Shown here: in pieces, positions 28,019 through 38,930 of the stretch | Position numbering within the stretch: position 1 is the first letter of the stretch | Layout: every line of letters starts with the position of its first letter | Origin: Mangrovicoccus sp. HB161399 | Lineage (GTDB): Bacteria > Pseudomonadota > Alphaproteobacteria > Rhodobacterales > Rhodobacteraceae | Assembly (NCBI RefSeq): GCF_013184745.1 | Contig: NZ_JAATVU010000041.1 | Span: 1 to 50,350, forward strand | Length of the DNA stretch: 50,350 nt | Direction of reading: 5' to 3' | Translations under genes and position numbers: made by a program | The notes under the pieces: generated by a model | Databases searched by the model: none | Seen by the model: the letters and a program-made list of their open reading frames with translations, nothing else | Told to the model about the DNA's origin: nothing

Positions 28019-29442
28019 ACGGAAAATCCCTGCTGGTCGGGCCGTTCAACCGGGTCGAGGGCGATCTGGAGATCCGTCTCGACATCGCAGGGGGACGCGT
28101 GACGCGGGCCGAGGCCAACTCGCCGCTGTTCCGCGGCTTCGAGCGGATCATGCTGGGCAAGCGGCCCGAGGATGCGCTGACCATCACGCCGCGGATCTGC
28201 GGCATCTGCTCGATCAGCCAGTCGATGGCGGCTGTTCTGGCGCTGGCCGACCTGGCGGGCGCCGAGATGCCGCCCGAGGCGATGCGCGCCGCCGCGATCC
28301 TGCACGGGGTGGAAAATCTCTGCGACCACCTCACCCATTTCTACCTGTTCTTCATGCCGGATTTCGCCCGCCCCGCCTATGCCGGGCGCGGCTGGCACGG
28401 ACAGATGGCCGAGCGCTTCACCGCCGCCGAGGGCTCTGGCCTGCGCGCGGCACTGGAGGCGCGGGCGCGGCTTTTCCACATCGTCGGGCTCTTGGGCGGG
28501 AAATGGCCGCACACGCTGGCGATCCAGCCGGGCGGCGTGACGCGGGCGCCGAGCGCGCGCGACCGGATCCGCATGCAGGCCGACCTGCGCCAGTCTCGCG
28601 CCTTCCTCGAACGCCAGCTCTTCGGCGCGCCGCTGGAAAGCTTCGCGGCGCTGGAAACGGCGGAGGCCATGGCGGCATGGGAGACCGGCGATGCCGGGCT
28701 GTTCCTGCGGGCCGCCGATGATCTGGGGCTGGCCGCGATGGGGCGCGGGCCCGGACGCTTCCTCAGCTGGGGCGCCTATCCGCTGCCGGGTGGTCCGGGA
28801 TGGTCCGGCGGGCTTTGGGACGGCGCGCTGCATCCCGCCGATCCGGCCATGGTGGCCGAGGATCTCAGCCATTCCTGGATGCTGGGCGGCGCGGCGCATC
28901 CGATGCAGGGCGAGACCCTGCCGGACGAGGACATGCGCGAGACCGCCTATAGCTGGTGCAAGGCGCCGCGCTATGGCGGCCTTGCGATCGAGACCGGCGC
29001 ACTGGCCCGGCAGGCGGTGGCTGGCCATCCCCTCGCGCGCGAGCTTGCCGAACAGGCAGGTGTGACCGCGCGTGTCGGCGGCCGCTTGCTGGAGATCGCG
29101 CGGCTGCAACTGCTCTTGGAGGACACGCTTGCCGCGCTCAGGCCGGAGTCACGCTTCATGGAACGCGCCGAGCTTCCGCGCGAGGGCGAGGGCGTCGGGC
29201 TCTCCGAGGCGGCGCGCGGCTCGCTCGGCCACTGGATCCGTGTCGAGGGCGGGCGCATCGCGGGCTACCAGATCATCGCGCCGACCACATGGAATTTCAG
29301 CCCGCGCGATGCCTCCGGCACGCCCGGGCCGGTCGAGGCCGCCCTTGTCGGCGCGCCGGTGGCCGAGGGCGAGGAAACGCCGCTTTCGGTCCAGCACATC
29401 GTGCGAAGCTTCGATCCCTGCATGAACTGCACCGTCCATTGA
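28015..29442 (+). CDS. hupV: Regulatory [NiFe]-hydrogenase large subunit HupV
   Basis: A 475-residue catalytic subunit of the H2 sensor. The two NiFe-binding motifs are RICGICSISQSMA near residue 60 and DPCMNCTVH at the very end. The protein stops at the histidine, so there is no C-terminal peptide to be cleaved by a protease, as known for HupV/HoxC. The first motif has Ser-Gln in place of the Thr-His of energy-yielding enzymes, also typical of sensors. It starts within the end of hupU and its stop overlaps the hypF start. Confidence 0.94.
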   Translation: MNGKSLLVGPFNRVEGDLEIRLDIAGGRVTRAEANSPLFRGFERIMLGKRPEDALTITPRICGICSISQSMAAVLALADLAGAEMPPEAMRAAAILHGVENLCDHLTHFYLFFMPDFARPAYAGRGWHGQMAERFTAAEGSGLRAALEARARLFHIVGLLGGKWPHTLAIQPGGVTRAPSARDRIRMQADLRQSRAFLERQLFGAPLESFAALETAEAMAAWETGDAGLFLRAADDLGLAAMGRGPGRFLSWGAYPLPGGPGWSGGLWDGALHPADPAMVAEDLSHSWMLGGAAHPMQGETLPDEDMRETAYSWCKAPRYGGLAIETGALARQAVAGHPLARELAEQAGVTARVGGRLLEIARLQLLLEDTLAALRPESRFMERAELPREGEGVGLSEAARGSLGHWIRVEGGRIAGYQIIAPTTWNFSPRDASGTPGPVEAALVGAPVAEGEETPLSVQHIVRSFDPCMNCTVH

Positions 29443-31670
29443 TCGACGGCCTGCAGATCCGCGTCCGCGGACAGGTCCAGGGGGTGGGGTTCCGCCCCTA
29501 CGTCTGGCAGCTGGCGCGGCGCTTCGGTCTCCGCGGCGAAGTGCTGAACGATGCCGAGGGCGTGCTGATCCGGGCGGCCGGCGGCGACATGGCCGGGTTC
29601 CTCGCGGCCCTGGAGGCCGAGGCGCCCCCCTTGGCCCGGATCGACGCGGTGGAGACGGCGACTTGCGTGTTCGCCGCGCCGGAAGGCTTCGCCATCGCCG
29701 CCTCCGGCGGGGCGGGGGCGGAGACGCGGGTGACGCCGGATGCCGCCACCTGTCCGGCCTGCCTGGCCGAGATCATGGACCCGTCGGACCGCCGCCACGG
29801 CTATCCCTTCGCCAACTGCACCCATTGCGGGCCGCGCTTCGCCATCCTGACCGGGCTGCCCTATGACCGGGCGCAGACCACGATGGCGGCCTTTCCGATG
29901 TGCGGGGCCTGCGCCGCCGAATATGCCGATCCCGCCGACCGCCGCTTCCACGCCCAGCCGGTCGCCTGTCCGGATTGCGGGCCGCGGCTCTGGATCGAGC
30001 CTGCCGCGCCAGACCCGGTCCGCGCGGCTGCGGCGCGGCTGAAGGCCGGCGAGACGGTCGCCATCAAGGGGCTGGGCGGGTTCCATTTGGCGGTGGACGC
30101 GACGCAGGGCGCGGCGGTGCAGCGTCTGCGCACCCGCAAGCGCCGCCCGTCGAAGCCCTTCGCGCTGATGGGCACGATGGAGATGATCCGCGCGCTCTGC
30201 CATGTCTCAGCAGAAGAGGAGGCGCTGCTTGCCGATCCGGCCGCGCCGGTCGTGCTGCTGGCACGCCAGGGCTGCGCGCTGCCCGAGCCTGTCGCGCCGG
30301 GCCAGCCGCGGCTTGGCTTCATGCTGCCATCGACGCCGCTGCACCACCTGCTGCTCGCCGCTGTCGGCCGTCCGCTGGTGATGACCTCGGGCAATCTTTC
30401 GGGCGAGCCGCAGGTCATCGGCAATTGCGAGGCGCGGGAGAAGCTTGCCGGCTTCGCCGATGCTTTGCTCATGCATGACCGCGGCATTGCCCGGCGGCTC
30501 GATGACGGCGTCGAGCGGATCACGCCGCAGGGGCCGATGGTGCTGCGTCGCGCCCGGGGCCGGGTGCCGGGAACGCTGCCCCTGCCGCCGGGTTTCGGCG
30601 CCGCGCCGCAGGTTGCGGCGTTCGGCGGGCAGATGAAGGGGGCGATCTGCCTCCTGAAGAACGATCAGGCGCTGCTCGGCCATCATCTGGGCGATCTCGA
30701 CGACGCGCTGGCGGCGGAAGCGTTCGAGGCGGCTTGCCGCGACTATGCGGAGCTTTTCGATCACCGCCCCGAGCTTGCTGCCTGCGACCTGCATCCCGAG
30801 TATCGTGCCAGCCGACATGCGGAGGCCACGGGCCTGCCCGTGAGCAGGGTCCAGCACCATCACGCCCATCTGGCCGCGTGCATGGGCGAAAATCTCTGGC
30901 CCATTGATGGCGGCCCTGTCGCCGGGATCGTGCTCGACGGGCTGGGGCTGGGCGCGGACGGCACGGTCTGGGGCGGCGAGCTGCTGCTGGGCGGTTACCG
31001 CGGCTTCGAACGCACGGCGCATCTGCGGCCCGCGGCGCTGCCCGGCGGCGACATGGCGGGACGGGAGCCCTGGCGCAACCTGCTGGCACGGCTCGACCAG
31101 GCCGGGCTGGCCGGTCTGGCCGACGAGATGCTGCCGGGAAAGCCGCTGCCGCCGCTGCGGATGGCGGTGGAGAAGGGGCTGAATGCGCCCCTGTGCTCCT
31201 CTGCGGGCCGACTTTTCGACGCATTCGCCGCCGCCTGCGGGCTGGCGCCGGAGCGGCAGAGCTACGAGGGCGAGGCGGCGATGGCGCTGGAGGCGGCTGC
31301 GCTCGCCGCGCCCGCGGCAGTCGCCGATCCCTATCCGCTCCCGGCGCTCGACCCGGCACCGCTGTTCCTGGCCTGGGCCGGGGACCGCCGCAACGGCGTT
31401 CCGGCCGCGGTCATGGCCGCGCGGTTCCATGCCGGGCTGGCGCAGGCCTTTGCCGCCGCGGCGCGCGCGCTGGTGGACGGGGGCAGGGCCGGGGCGGTGG
31501 CGCTGTCGGGCGGCTGCTTCCAGAACGCGCTGCTGCTCGAGCTGACCGTGAAGGCGCTCGGCGACGTGCCGGTTCTGCTCCATCGCCGGACCCCGGCCAA
31601 TGACGGATCGCTGGCGCTGGGACAGGCACTGGTGGCGGCGGCCCGAGTCATCGCCCCGGAAGGTTCCTGA
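29439..31670 (+). CDS. hypF: Carbamoyltransferase HypF for the hydrogenase cyanide ligands
   Basis: A 743-residue maturation protein that turns carbamoyl phosphate into a carbamoyl group on HypE. Domains in order: acylphosphatase ([19 protein letters not shown], residues 7-25), two zinc-finger-like units (CPACLAEI with CTHCGPRF, then CGACAAEY with CPDCGPRL), a YrdC-like domain ([18 protein letters not shown]), and a Kae1-like carbamoyltransferase with [15 protein letters not shown] chose TTG at 29439, overlapping the hupV stop as TTGA, because no ATG or GTG occurs before the acylphosphatase motif. The length then fits the family. Confidence 0.92.
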   Translation: MIDGLQIRVRGQVQGVGFRPYVWQLARRFGLRGEVLNDAEGVLIRAAGGDMAGFLAALEAEAPPLARIDAVETATCVFAAPEGFAIAASGGAGAETRVTPDAATCPACLAEIMDPSDRRHGYPFANCTHCGPRFAILTGLPYDRAQTTMAAFPMCGACAAEYADPADRRFHAQPVACPDCGPRLWIEPAAPDPVRAAAARLKAGETVAIKGLGGFHLAVDATQGAAVQRLRTRKRRPSKPFALMGTMEMIRALCHVSAEEEALLADPAAPVVLLARQGCALPEPVAPGQPRLGFMLPSTPLHHLLLAAVGRPLVMTSGNLSGEPQVIGNCEAREKLAGFADALLMHDRGIARRLDDGVERITPQGPMVLRRARGRVPGTLPLPPGFGAAPQVAAFGGQMKGAICLLKNDQALLGHHLGDLDDALAAEAFEAACRDYAELFDHRPELAACDLHPEYRASRHAEATGLPVSRVQHHHAHLAACMGENLWPIDGGPVAGIVLDGLGLGADGTVWGGELLLGGYRGFERTAHLRPAALPGGDMAGREPWRNLLARLDQAGLAGLADEMLPGKPLPPLRMAVEKGLNAPLCSSAGRLFDAFAAACGLAPERQSYEGEAAMALEAAALAAPAAVADPYPLPALDPAPLFLAWAGDRRNGVPAAVMAARFHAGLAQAFAAAARALVDGGRAGAVALSGGCFQNALLLELTVKALGDVPVLLHRRTPANDGSLALGQALVAAARVIAPEGS

Positions 31671-31721
31671 CCACAGCTCTGGTCGGTTGGTCGCCGCCTG
31701 ACCGGGCGCGGCTGCGGAAAA

Positions 31722-31731
31722 TTGGCCGCAA
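31722..31731. promoter_or_regulatory. Candidate HupR site in the hupS upstream region
   Basis: TTGGCCGCAA is a 10-base dyad of the form TTG-N4-CAA, close to the TTG-N5-CAA element bound by HupR in R. capsulatus, about 140 bases before the hupS start. A GGAAA-N7-TTTCC inverted repeat follows at 31738-31754. The spacer is one base short of the published pattern, so this is tentative. The 203-base hypF-hupS gap (31671-31873) must hold the hupSL promoter, but I could not assign -35/-10 boxes. Confidence 0.3.
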
Positions 31732-31873
31732 CGCATTGGAAAGGCGTCATTTCCGGGGCTGTTGCACTTCCTGCGGCTTTCCTTTGTTCCGCGCCCCTGC
31801 CTGCGCTTTGCTGCGGCGGACGCTCTGCATGCCATGGCATCCGGAGCCCGCGACCACCAGAGGGAGGGCCAGC

Positions 31874-32962
31874 GTGAGCCAGATCGAGACCTTCTACGAT
31901 GTCATGCGGCGGCAGGGGATCACCCGGCGCAGCTTCATGAAATACTGCTCGCTGACGGCGGCGGCTTTGGGGCTCGCGCCCTCCTTCGTGCCGAAGATCG
32001 CCCATGCGATGGAGACCAAGCCGCGCACCCCGGTGATCTGGGTCCATGGCCTCGAATGCACCTGCTGCTCGGAGTCGTTCATCCGCTCGGCGCATCCGCT
32101 GGCCAAGGACGTCGTCCTGTCGATGATCTCGCTCGACTATGACGACACGCTGATGGCGGCGGCGGGCCACCAGGCCGAGGCCGCGCTGCAGGAGACGATC
32201 GAGAAGTACAAGGGCAACTACATCCTCGCGGTCGAGGGCAACCCGCCCCTGAACGAGGACGGCATGTTCTGCATCGTCGGCGGCAAGCCCTTCGTCGAGC
32301 AGCTGCGCCATGCCGCCAAGGACGCCAAGGCGATCATCAGCTGGGGCGCCTGCGCCTCCTACGGCTGCGTGCAGGCGGCGAAGCCGAACCCGACCCGCGC
32401 CACGCCGGTCCACAAGGTCATCACCGACAAGCCGATCATCAAGGTGCCGGGCTGCCCGCCAATCGCCGAGGTGATGACCGGCGTGATCACCTACATGCTG
32501 ACCTTCGACCGCCTGCCCGAGCTCGACCGCCAGGGCCGCCCGGCGATGTTCTACGGCCAGCGCATCCACGACAAGTGCTACCGCCGCCCGCATTTCGACG
32601 CCGGCCAGTTCGTCGAGCAGTGGGACGACGAGAACGCGCGCAAGGGCTACTGTCTCTACAAGATGGGCTGCAAGGGCCCGACCACCTACAATGCCTGCTC
32701 CACCGTGCGCTGGAACGAGGGCGTCAGCTTCCCGATCCAGTCGGGCCATGGCTGCATCGGCTGTTCCGAGGACGGATTCTGGGACCAGGGCACCTTCTAT
32801 GACCGGGTGACCGACCTGACCCAGTTCGGGGTCGAGTCGAATGCCGACCGCATCGGCGCCACCGCCGCCGGCGTCGTCGGCGCGGGCGTCGCCGCCCATG
32901 CCGCGATCTCCGCGCTGAAATCCGCGCAGCGCAAGTCCCAGACCAAGAACGAGGACGCATAA
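31874..32962 (+). CDS. hupS: Uptake [NiFe]-hydrogenase small subunit HupS
   Basis: A 362-residue Fe-S subunit exported by the Tat pathway, carrying electrons from the NiFe site to cytochrome b. The twin-arginine signal is [23 protein letters not shown] (residues 16-38). Cluster ligands lie in [29 protein letters not shown], and the later [20 protein letters not shown] and [10 protein letters not shown]. The C-terminal [21 protein letters not shown] is the short membrane anchor. The GTG at 31874 was chosen because [20 protein letters not shown] matches the usual HupS start; a GAGGGAGG lies just before it. Confidence 0.94.
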   Translation: MSQIETFYDVMRRQGITRRSFMKYCSLTAAALGLAPSFVPKIAHAMETKPRTPVIWVHGLECTCCSESFIRSAHPLAKDVVLSMISLDYDDTLMAAAGHQAEAALQETIEKYKGNYILAVEGNPPLNEDGMFCIVGGKPFVEQLRHAAKDAKAIISWGACASYGCVQAAKPNPTRATPVHKVITDKPIIKVPGCPPIAEVMTGVITYMLTFDRLPELDRQGRPAMFYGQRIHDKCYRRPHFDAGQFVEQWDDENARKGYCLYKMGCKGPTTYNACSTVRWNEGVSFPIQSGHGCIGCSEDGFWDQGTFYDRVTDLTQFGVESNADRIGATAAGVVGAGVAAHAAISALKSAQRKSQTKNEDA

Positions 32963-32965
32963 GCC

Positions 32966-34759
<1,794 letters not shown>

Positions 34760-34773
34760 GGGAGGAGACCAAG

Positions 34774-34965
34774 ATGAAGACCGTTCTGACTATCCTGCTT
34801 GCCCTGGTTCCGGCGGCCGTCCTGGCCCATCCGGGCCACGGGGCGGAACCGGGCAGCCACTGGCTGTCCCAGCCGGACCACCTGGCCGCGACCGTCCTCG
34901 CCGCCTTCGCGGCGGGGGAGGTCCTGCGCCGGATCGTCCGCCGGAGGGAGCGGCGCGATGCGTGA
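34774..34965 (+). CDS. Small secreted or membrane protein between hupL and hupC
   Basis: A 63-residue protein starting MKTVLTILLALVPAAVLAHPGHG, a clear signal peptide, then SHWLSQPDHLAATVLAAFAAGEVL (a second hydrophobic segment) and a basic end, RRIVRRRERRDA. GGAGGAG at 34761-34767 gives it a strong ribosome binding site. It overlaps the hupC start (34958) by eight bases. HPGHG followed by a QPDHL-like segment recalls the start of HupE/UreJ nickel permeases (AHPGHG...GLDHLLAM), but the remaining helices are absent. The R. capsulatus cluster has hupC directly after hupL, as far as I know. Its function is unknown. Confidence 0.75.
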   Translation: MKTVLTILLALVPAAVLAHPGHGAEPGSHWLSQPDHLAATVLAAFAAGEVLRRIVRRRERRDA

Positions 34966-35713
34966 CGATGCCGATCACGGCCCCGCCGGGGCAAGGATCG
35001 CCGGGGATGCGACCGCGGCCGATCTGGAGTCGCTGCGCAAGCACAGCTCGGTCTATGTCTACGAGGCGCCGGTGCGGATCTGGCACTGGGTCAACGCCGC
35101 CTGCATCATGGTGCTGATCTTCACCGGCTGGTTCATCGGCTCGCCGCCGCCCTCGATGCAGATCGCCGAGGCGACGCACCAGTTCGTCTTCGGCTACATC
35201 CGCTTCGCCCATTTCGCGGCGGGGCAGATCCTGGCCATAGGCTTCCTCGGGCGGATCTACTGGGCCTTCGTCGGCAACCACCATGCGCGGCAGCTCTTCG
35301 TCCTGCCGGTCTGGAGCGCGCATTGGTGGAAGGAAATCCTGTTCGAGCTGCGCTGGTACCTGTTCCTGGAAAGGGAGCCGAAGAAATACGTCGGCCACAA
35401 CCCGCTGGCTCAGACGGCGATGTTCTTCTTCATGACGCTGGGGCTGAGCTTCATGATCGTCACCGGCTTCGCGCTCTATTCCGAGGGGCTGGGGCAGGGC
35501 AGCTGGATGTCGTTCTTCTTCGGCTGGGTGCTGACCTGGGGCGGCAACAGCCAGATCATCCACTCGCTGCACCACCTCGGCATGTGGGCGATCGTGGTCT
35601 TCATGATCATCCACATCTACGCGGCGATCCGCGAGGACATCATGTCCCGCCAGTCCATGGTCTCGACCATGATCTCGGGGACGCGGACCTTCAAGGACGA
35701 CCGCCGCGGGTGA
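34958..35713 (+). CDS. hupC: Hydrogenase b-type cytochrome HupC
   Basis: A 251-residue four-helix membrane cytochrome that passes electrons from HupS to quinone. Haem-binding histidines are in VRIWHWVNAACIMVLIFTGWFIG, FAHFAAGQIL and SLHHLGMWAIVVFMIIHIYAAIRED, as in the HyaC/HupC family. The N-terminal 30 residues are soluble and acidic. The ATG at 34958 lies inside the end of the preceding small gene, so translation may be coupled. A strong hairpin follows, which separates hupSLC from hupD in this genome. Confidence 0.93.
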   Translation: MRDDADHGPAGARIAGDATAADLESLRKHSSVYVYEAPVRIWHWVNAACIMVLIFTGWFIGSPPPSMQIAEATHQFVFGYIRFAHFAAGQILAIGFLGRIYWAFVGNHHARQLFVLPVWSAHWWKEILFELRWYLFLEREPKKYVGHNPLAQTAMFFFMTLGLSFMIVTGFALYSEGLGQGSWMSFFFGWVLTWGGNSQIIHSLHHLGMWAIVVFMIIHIYAAIREDIMSRQSMVSTMISGTRTFKDDRRG

Positions 35714-35742
35714 CAACCGCATTGGCATCCGGGCAGTGAATC

Positions 35743-35773
35743 GAAAGGGGAGCGTGCAAGCCGCTCCCCTTTC
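35743..35773 (+). terminator. Strong terminator-like hairpin between hupC and hupD
   Basis: A perfect 12-base stem, GAAAGGGGAGCG (35743-35754) and CGCTCCCCTTTC (35762-35773), with a seven-base loop lies 29 bases after the hupC stop and ends in a T-rich strand (CCCCTTTCTGCTTTCC). It should end or attenuate the hupSLC message, lowering expression of the accessory genes relative to the structural ones. Confidence 0.75.
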
Positions 35774-36001
35774 TGCTTTCCACGTGACCGGTATTGAGAA
35801 ATAGTGGAAAGAAAGTTTCCATTCGGCTGGCCGCGCGAGAACCTGCTTCCTGGAGAAACCATTTATATTTCAGAACATTAAGTTTTCCGGGGCCGGGGGA
35901 AGTGGAAACTTATATTGCGCAGCCCCCGGCGATAGCTTTCCGGAACGTGCCAGATGGCAAGCGGCTTGCCGCCTTGCCGCAAGCTTGGGAGGGCTCCGCA
36001 C
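35774..36001. promoter_or_regulatory. AT-rich region upstream of hupD
   Basis: This gap is clearly AT-richer than its surroundings (about 35800-35920) and holds dyads built from GGAAA and TTTCC: TGGAAA-N5-TTTCCA (35805-35821) and AAGTTTTCC with GGAAACTT (about 35880-35911). TATATT at 35911-35916 could be a -10 box, but its -35 partner is poor. Given the terminator before it, a promoter for hupDFGHJK and the hyp genes is likely. A GGGAGGG ribosome binding site precedes hupD. Confidence 0.45.
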
Positions 36002-36607
36002 ATGACGAGGGTACTGGTCCTTGGGATCGGCAACGTGCTCTGGGCCGACGAGGGCTTCGGGGTGCGCTGCGTCGAGCGGCTCTGCGAGCGCTGGCGCTTC
36101 GGCCCGGAGGTGACGGTGCTCGACGGCGGCACGCAGGGGCTCTACCTGCTGCCCTTCCTCGAGGAGGCAGATATCCTCGTGGTCTTCGATGCGGTGGATT
36201 ACGGGCTGGAGCCCGGCATGCTGAAGATCGTCGAGGATGCAGAGGTGCCGCAATTCATGGGCGCCAAGAAGATGAGTCTGCACCAGACCGGTTTCCAGGA
36301 GGTGATCTCCACCGCGACGCTGATGGGCTACTGCCCGGGACGCCTGATCCTGATCGGCTGCCAGCCCGAGGAGCTGGAGGATTACGGCGGCGGGCTGCGC
36401 GCCCCGGTGGCCGCGCAGATCGATCCGGCCATCTGCATCGCGCTGGAGATGCTGGCGCGCGAGGGCGTCTGCGCCGAGCCGGGGCCAGGCGACACTTCGA
36501 TGCTTGCCGACCGCGCCATCCTGCGCAGCGCCTACGAGGAGGGCCGGCCCTCCGAGGACGAGGCCTGCCGCACCGGCGACGACCGCTTCTTTCCGGCGGA
36601 GGGCTGA
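36002..36607 (+). CDS. hupD: Hydrogenase maturation protease HupD
   Basis: A 201-residue endopeptidase of the HyaD/HybD family that removes the C-terminal peptide of HupL once nickel is in place. It opens VLVLGIGNVLWADEGFGVRCVERL; the Glu of WADEGFG and an Asp in FDAVDYG are nickel-contact positions of the family, and MSLHQTGFQEV supplies the conserved His. The ATG at 36002 was chosen as the first with a ribosome binding site (GGGAGGG), giving the usual length. It is followed three bases later by hupF. Confidence 0.93.
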   Translation: MTRVLVLGIGNVLWADEGFGVRCVERLCERWRFGPEVTVLDGGTQGLYLLPFLEEADILVVFDAVDYGLEPGMLKIVEDAEVPQFMGAKKMSLHQTGFQEVISTATLMGYCPGRLILIGCQPEELEDYGGGLRAPVAAQIDPAICIALEMLAREGVCAEPGPGDTSMLADRAILRSAYEEGRPSEDEACRTGDDRFFPAEG

Positions 36608-36610
36608 TCC

Positions 36611-36931
36611 ATGTGCCTTGGCGTCCCGATGCAGATCCTCGAATGCGACGGCATTGCCGCCCGCGCCACCGACGGCCGCGACGAAGAGCTGATCGACCTG
36701 TCGCTCACCGGCTGGGTCGCGCCGGGCACCTGGGTGCTGACCTTCCTCGGCGCCGCGCGCGAGGTGATTTCCGAGGCGGAAGCCCTGAAGATCTCCGACG
36801 CGCTCGACGGGTTGCGCAGCCTGATGTCGGGCGGCGGCCTGGGCTCTGCCTTCGCCGATCTCGAAGCGCGCGAGCCGCAGCTCCCCCCCCATCTGCAGGC
36901 CGCGCATGCCGCTGGCCGGAAAACCGCCTGA
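36611..36931 (+). CDS. hupF: HypC-like hydrogenase chaperone HupF
   Basis: A 106-residue relative of HypC, beginning MCLGVPMQILECDG; the N-terminal Met-Cys is the functional site that holds the Fe(CN)2CO group or contacts the large subunit. It has a longer C-terminus than HypC, as HupF proteins do. In other bacteria HupF protects HupL during maturation when oxygen is present. It lies between hupD and hupG and is distinct from the separate hypC at 42374. Confidence 0.92.
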   Translation: MCLGVPMQILECDGIAARATDGRDEELIDLSLTGWVAPGTWVLTFLGAAREVISEAEALKISDALDGLRSLMSGGGLGSAFADLEAREPQLPPHLQAAHAAGRKTA

Positions 36932-36938
36932 GGACGCC

Positions 36939-37319
36939 ATGATCCATCCGCTGATCGACCGCCTGACCACCGAGTTCCGCTGGCCGCGCCTCGAAACCCC
37001 CGAAGATGTCGCTGCCTACACCTCCGGCCCCGGCTGGCACGTTGTCTTCGTGCCGGGCGATCCCAAGCGCAACCTGGAGAGTGCCGACGTGGCGGTGATC
37101 CTCCCCGAGCTGCACATGGTCTTCCAGCGCGCCTTCGACTGCGCCGTGGCCTCGGATGCGGTGGAAAGCGCGCTGCGCCAGGACACCGGGGTGCTGAAGG
37201 CCCCCAGCCTGCTGTTCTGGCGCGACGGCTCCTTCGTCTCGGGCATCGCCAAGGTGCGCGACTGGGACGACTACATCCGCCGCATCCAGTCCATCCTGTC
37301 CCAGCCAGCCGCCGCGTGA
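36939..37319 (+). CDS. hupG: HyaE-like hydrogenase accessory protein HupG
   Basis: A 126-residue protein of the HupG/HyaE family with a thioredoxin-like fold: GPGWHVVFVPGDPKRNLESADVAVILPELHMVFQRAFDCAVASDAVE and later TGVLKAPSLLFWRDGSFVSGIAKVRDWDDYI. The CxxC of true thioredoxins is absent. Homologues are reported to bind the Tat signal of the small subunit, so it is probably a chaperone for HupS. The ATG at 36939 is seven bases after the hupF stop, with GAGGAC as ribosome binding site. Confidence 0.88.
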   Translation: MIHPLIDRLTTEFRWPRLETPEDVAAYTSGPGWHVVFVPGDPKRNLESADVAVILPELHMVFQRAFDCAVASDAVESALRQDTGVLKAPSLLFWRDGSFVSGIAKVRDWDDYIRRIQSILSQPAAA

Positions 37320-37327
37320 GGTAAGCC

Positions 37328-38164
37328 ATGGTCTCGAATTTCCACATGCCGCCGATCGGCTTCGGCCCGGGATCGCAGCCCGCCGCCGAGGACGGGCAGG
37401 AACTGGCCTACATGGAACTGCCGCAGAACATGCGGTCCTATTCCATGCATGTTCCGGATGCGCCCGAGGAAGACGTTTCCGCCGCGCTGGAGCTTCTGGG
37501 CAGGATCGCCGATGCCGCCGGCCTGGTGGCGATCGACGGCGGCAAGGCACGCTTCGACCTGTCGCGGCTCGACCCGGCCGGCCGCCGCCTGATGGCCGAG
37601 ACGCTGGGCCATGGCGAAGTCGCGATGCGGCTCCATGGCGTGCCGGCCATGGCGGTGCAGGAAAGCGTCTTCGCCGGCGTCTGGGCGCTGAAGGGCGAGG
37701 GCCTGGATTGCGTCGAGGTCGGCGCCGTGCCCGCCGCCGCGCAGGACCGCGCCTTCGCGCCGCGCCGCGCTGCCACGGGGCCGAAGACGCCGCTGGCGCC
37801 GGGCGTGGTCAATGCGCCGCCGCTTGCCGTGGAGCTCTTCGACCGCTCGGCATGCTGGACGCCGGGGACCGGGCTGCATGTCGTCAACCTGACGCTGCTG
37901 CCGCATACCGAGGAGGACCTCGCCTGGCTCGATGCCGCGCTGGGGCTGGGCTCGTCCGAGATCCTGTCGCGCGGCTACGGCAACTGCCGGATCACCGCGA
38001 CCGGCCTGCCGCAGGTCTGGCGCGTGCAGTTCTACAACTCGATGGACACGCTGATCCTCGACACGTTCGAAGTCACCGCCATGCCCGAGACCGCCATCGC
38101 CGCGCCCGAGGATCTGGCCGACAGCGCGCGCCGCATCCGCGACGTGATCGAGGCGATCCGATGA
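37328..38164 (+). CDS. hupH: HyaF-like hydrogenase accessory protein HupH
   Basis: A 278-residue protein of the HupH/HyaF family, recognised from its N-terminal PPIGFGPGSQPAAEDGQELAYMELPQNM and the C-terminal region ending with RGYGNCRITATGLPQVWRVQFYNSMDTLILDTFEV. Members are needed for assembly of the small subunit or its iron-sulfur clusters, but the reaction is unknown. It overlaps hupJ by ATGA (38161-38164). Cytoplasmic, with no transmembrane segment. Confidence 0.9.
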   Translation: MVSNFHMPPIGFGPGSQPAAEDGQELAYMELPQNMRSYSMHVPDAPEEDVSAALELLGRIADAAGLVAIDGGKARFDLSRLDPAGRRLMAETLGHGEVAMRLHGVPAMAVQESVFAGVWALKGEGLDCVEVGAVPAAAQDRAFAPRRAATGPKTPLAPGVVNAPPLAVELFDRSACWTPGTGLHVVNLTLLPHTEEDLAWLDAALGLGSSEILSRGYGNCRITATGLPQVWRVQFYNSMDTLILDTFEVTAMPETAIAAPEDLADSARRIRDVIEAIR

Positions 38165-38928
38165 GCGGCTTCGAGGGCTCCTACCTGGGAGCGAACGACA
38201 AGATCAGCCCGCTGGCGATCATGGAATGCAAGATCTGCTGGACCCCCTACGATCCGGCCGAGGGCGACGACACGCGGCAGGTGCTGGAGGGCACGCCCTT
38301 CATGGCGCTGCCCGAGGACTGGTCCTGCCCGAATTGCGGCGCGCCGAAGGAGCAGTTCATCGTCCAGGAAGACCCCGGCGCCGAGGCCGTGCTGGAGGCG
38401 CAGCGCCTGGCGCCGCTGATGCAGCGGCTTGAGGACGAGTTCAGCGAGATCTGGCATGGCAAGATGCGCGACGTGCCGATGGTCAACAAGCTCCTGCGGG
38501 TCGAGGCCGTGGGCTTCCGATATTGCGACGGCCGTCCTCTCGGCGTGCTGATCTCGCCCTGGTTCATGAACCTGGTGCTGCTGCCAGCCGAGGGCGAGGA
38601 CTGGTCCGGTCTGGCGGCGGGCGAGAAGGAGGTCATCTCTTTCCCTTCGGGCGAGTACGAATTCATCCACAACACCCGCGGGATCCTCGGCGGCTACAAA
38701 GCCTGCTCGCTGTTTTCGCCGATGGGGGACTTCCCCAGCCATGCCCATGCCGTCGAGGTCGCCCGCGCGGTGATGGTCGCGCTCTTCCAGGAGGAGCACC
38801 GCGCCGAAACCGACCGCAGCGCCGAGATCCGTGCCGCCCGCGAGGCCGAGCTGGCCGCGACCGAGGCGCCGGACCTGCCCGGGGAGCCGACGCGCCGCCG
38901 GGTGATCACCGCCGGACTGGGAGAGTGA
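38161..38928 (+). CDS. hupJ: Rubredoxin-HupJ fusion protein
   Basis: A 255-residue protein with two parts. Residues about 20-67 are a rubredoxin: MECKICWTPYDPAEGD with CxxC, then WSCPNCGAPKEQF with the second CxxC. The rest is a HupJ domain (LEDEFSEIWHGKMRDVPMVNKLLRVEAVGF and FMNLVLLPAEGEDW). Rhizobium has these as separate hupI and hupJ genes; R. capsulatus has the fused form. The rubredoxin is thought to protect or donate electrons during cluster assembly in the presence of oxygen. It overlaps hupH and is followed by hupK after two bases. Confidence 0.9.
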   Translation: MSGFEGSYLGANDKISPLAIMECKICWTPYDPAEGDDTRQVLEGTPFMALPEDWSCPNCGAPKEQFIVQEDPGAEAVLEAQRLAPLMQRLEDEFSEIWHGKMRDVPMVNKLLRVEAVGFRYCDGRPLGVLISPWFMNLVLLPAEGEDWSGLAAGEKEVISFPSGEYEFIHNTRGILGGYKACSLFSPMGDFPSHAHAVEVARAVMVALFQEEHRAETDRSAEIRAAREAELAATEAPDLPGEPTRRRVITAGLGE

Positions 38929-38930
38929 CC

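Noticed and set aside
31671-31873. Sigma-54 (-24/-12) promoter before hupS
   Set aside because: I could not find a GG-N10-GC pair in a good context, and HupR here lacks the sigma-54 contact motif.
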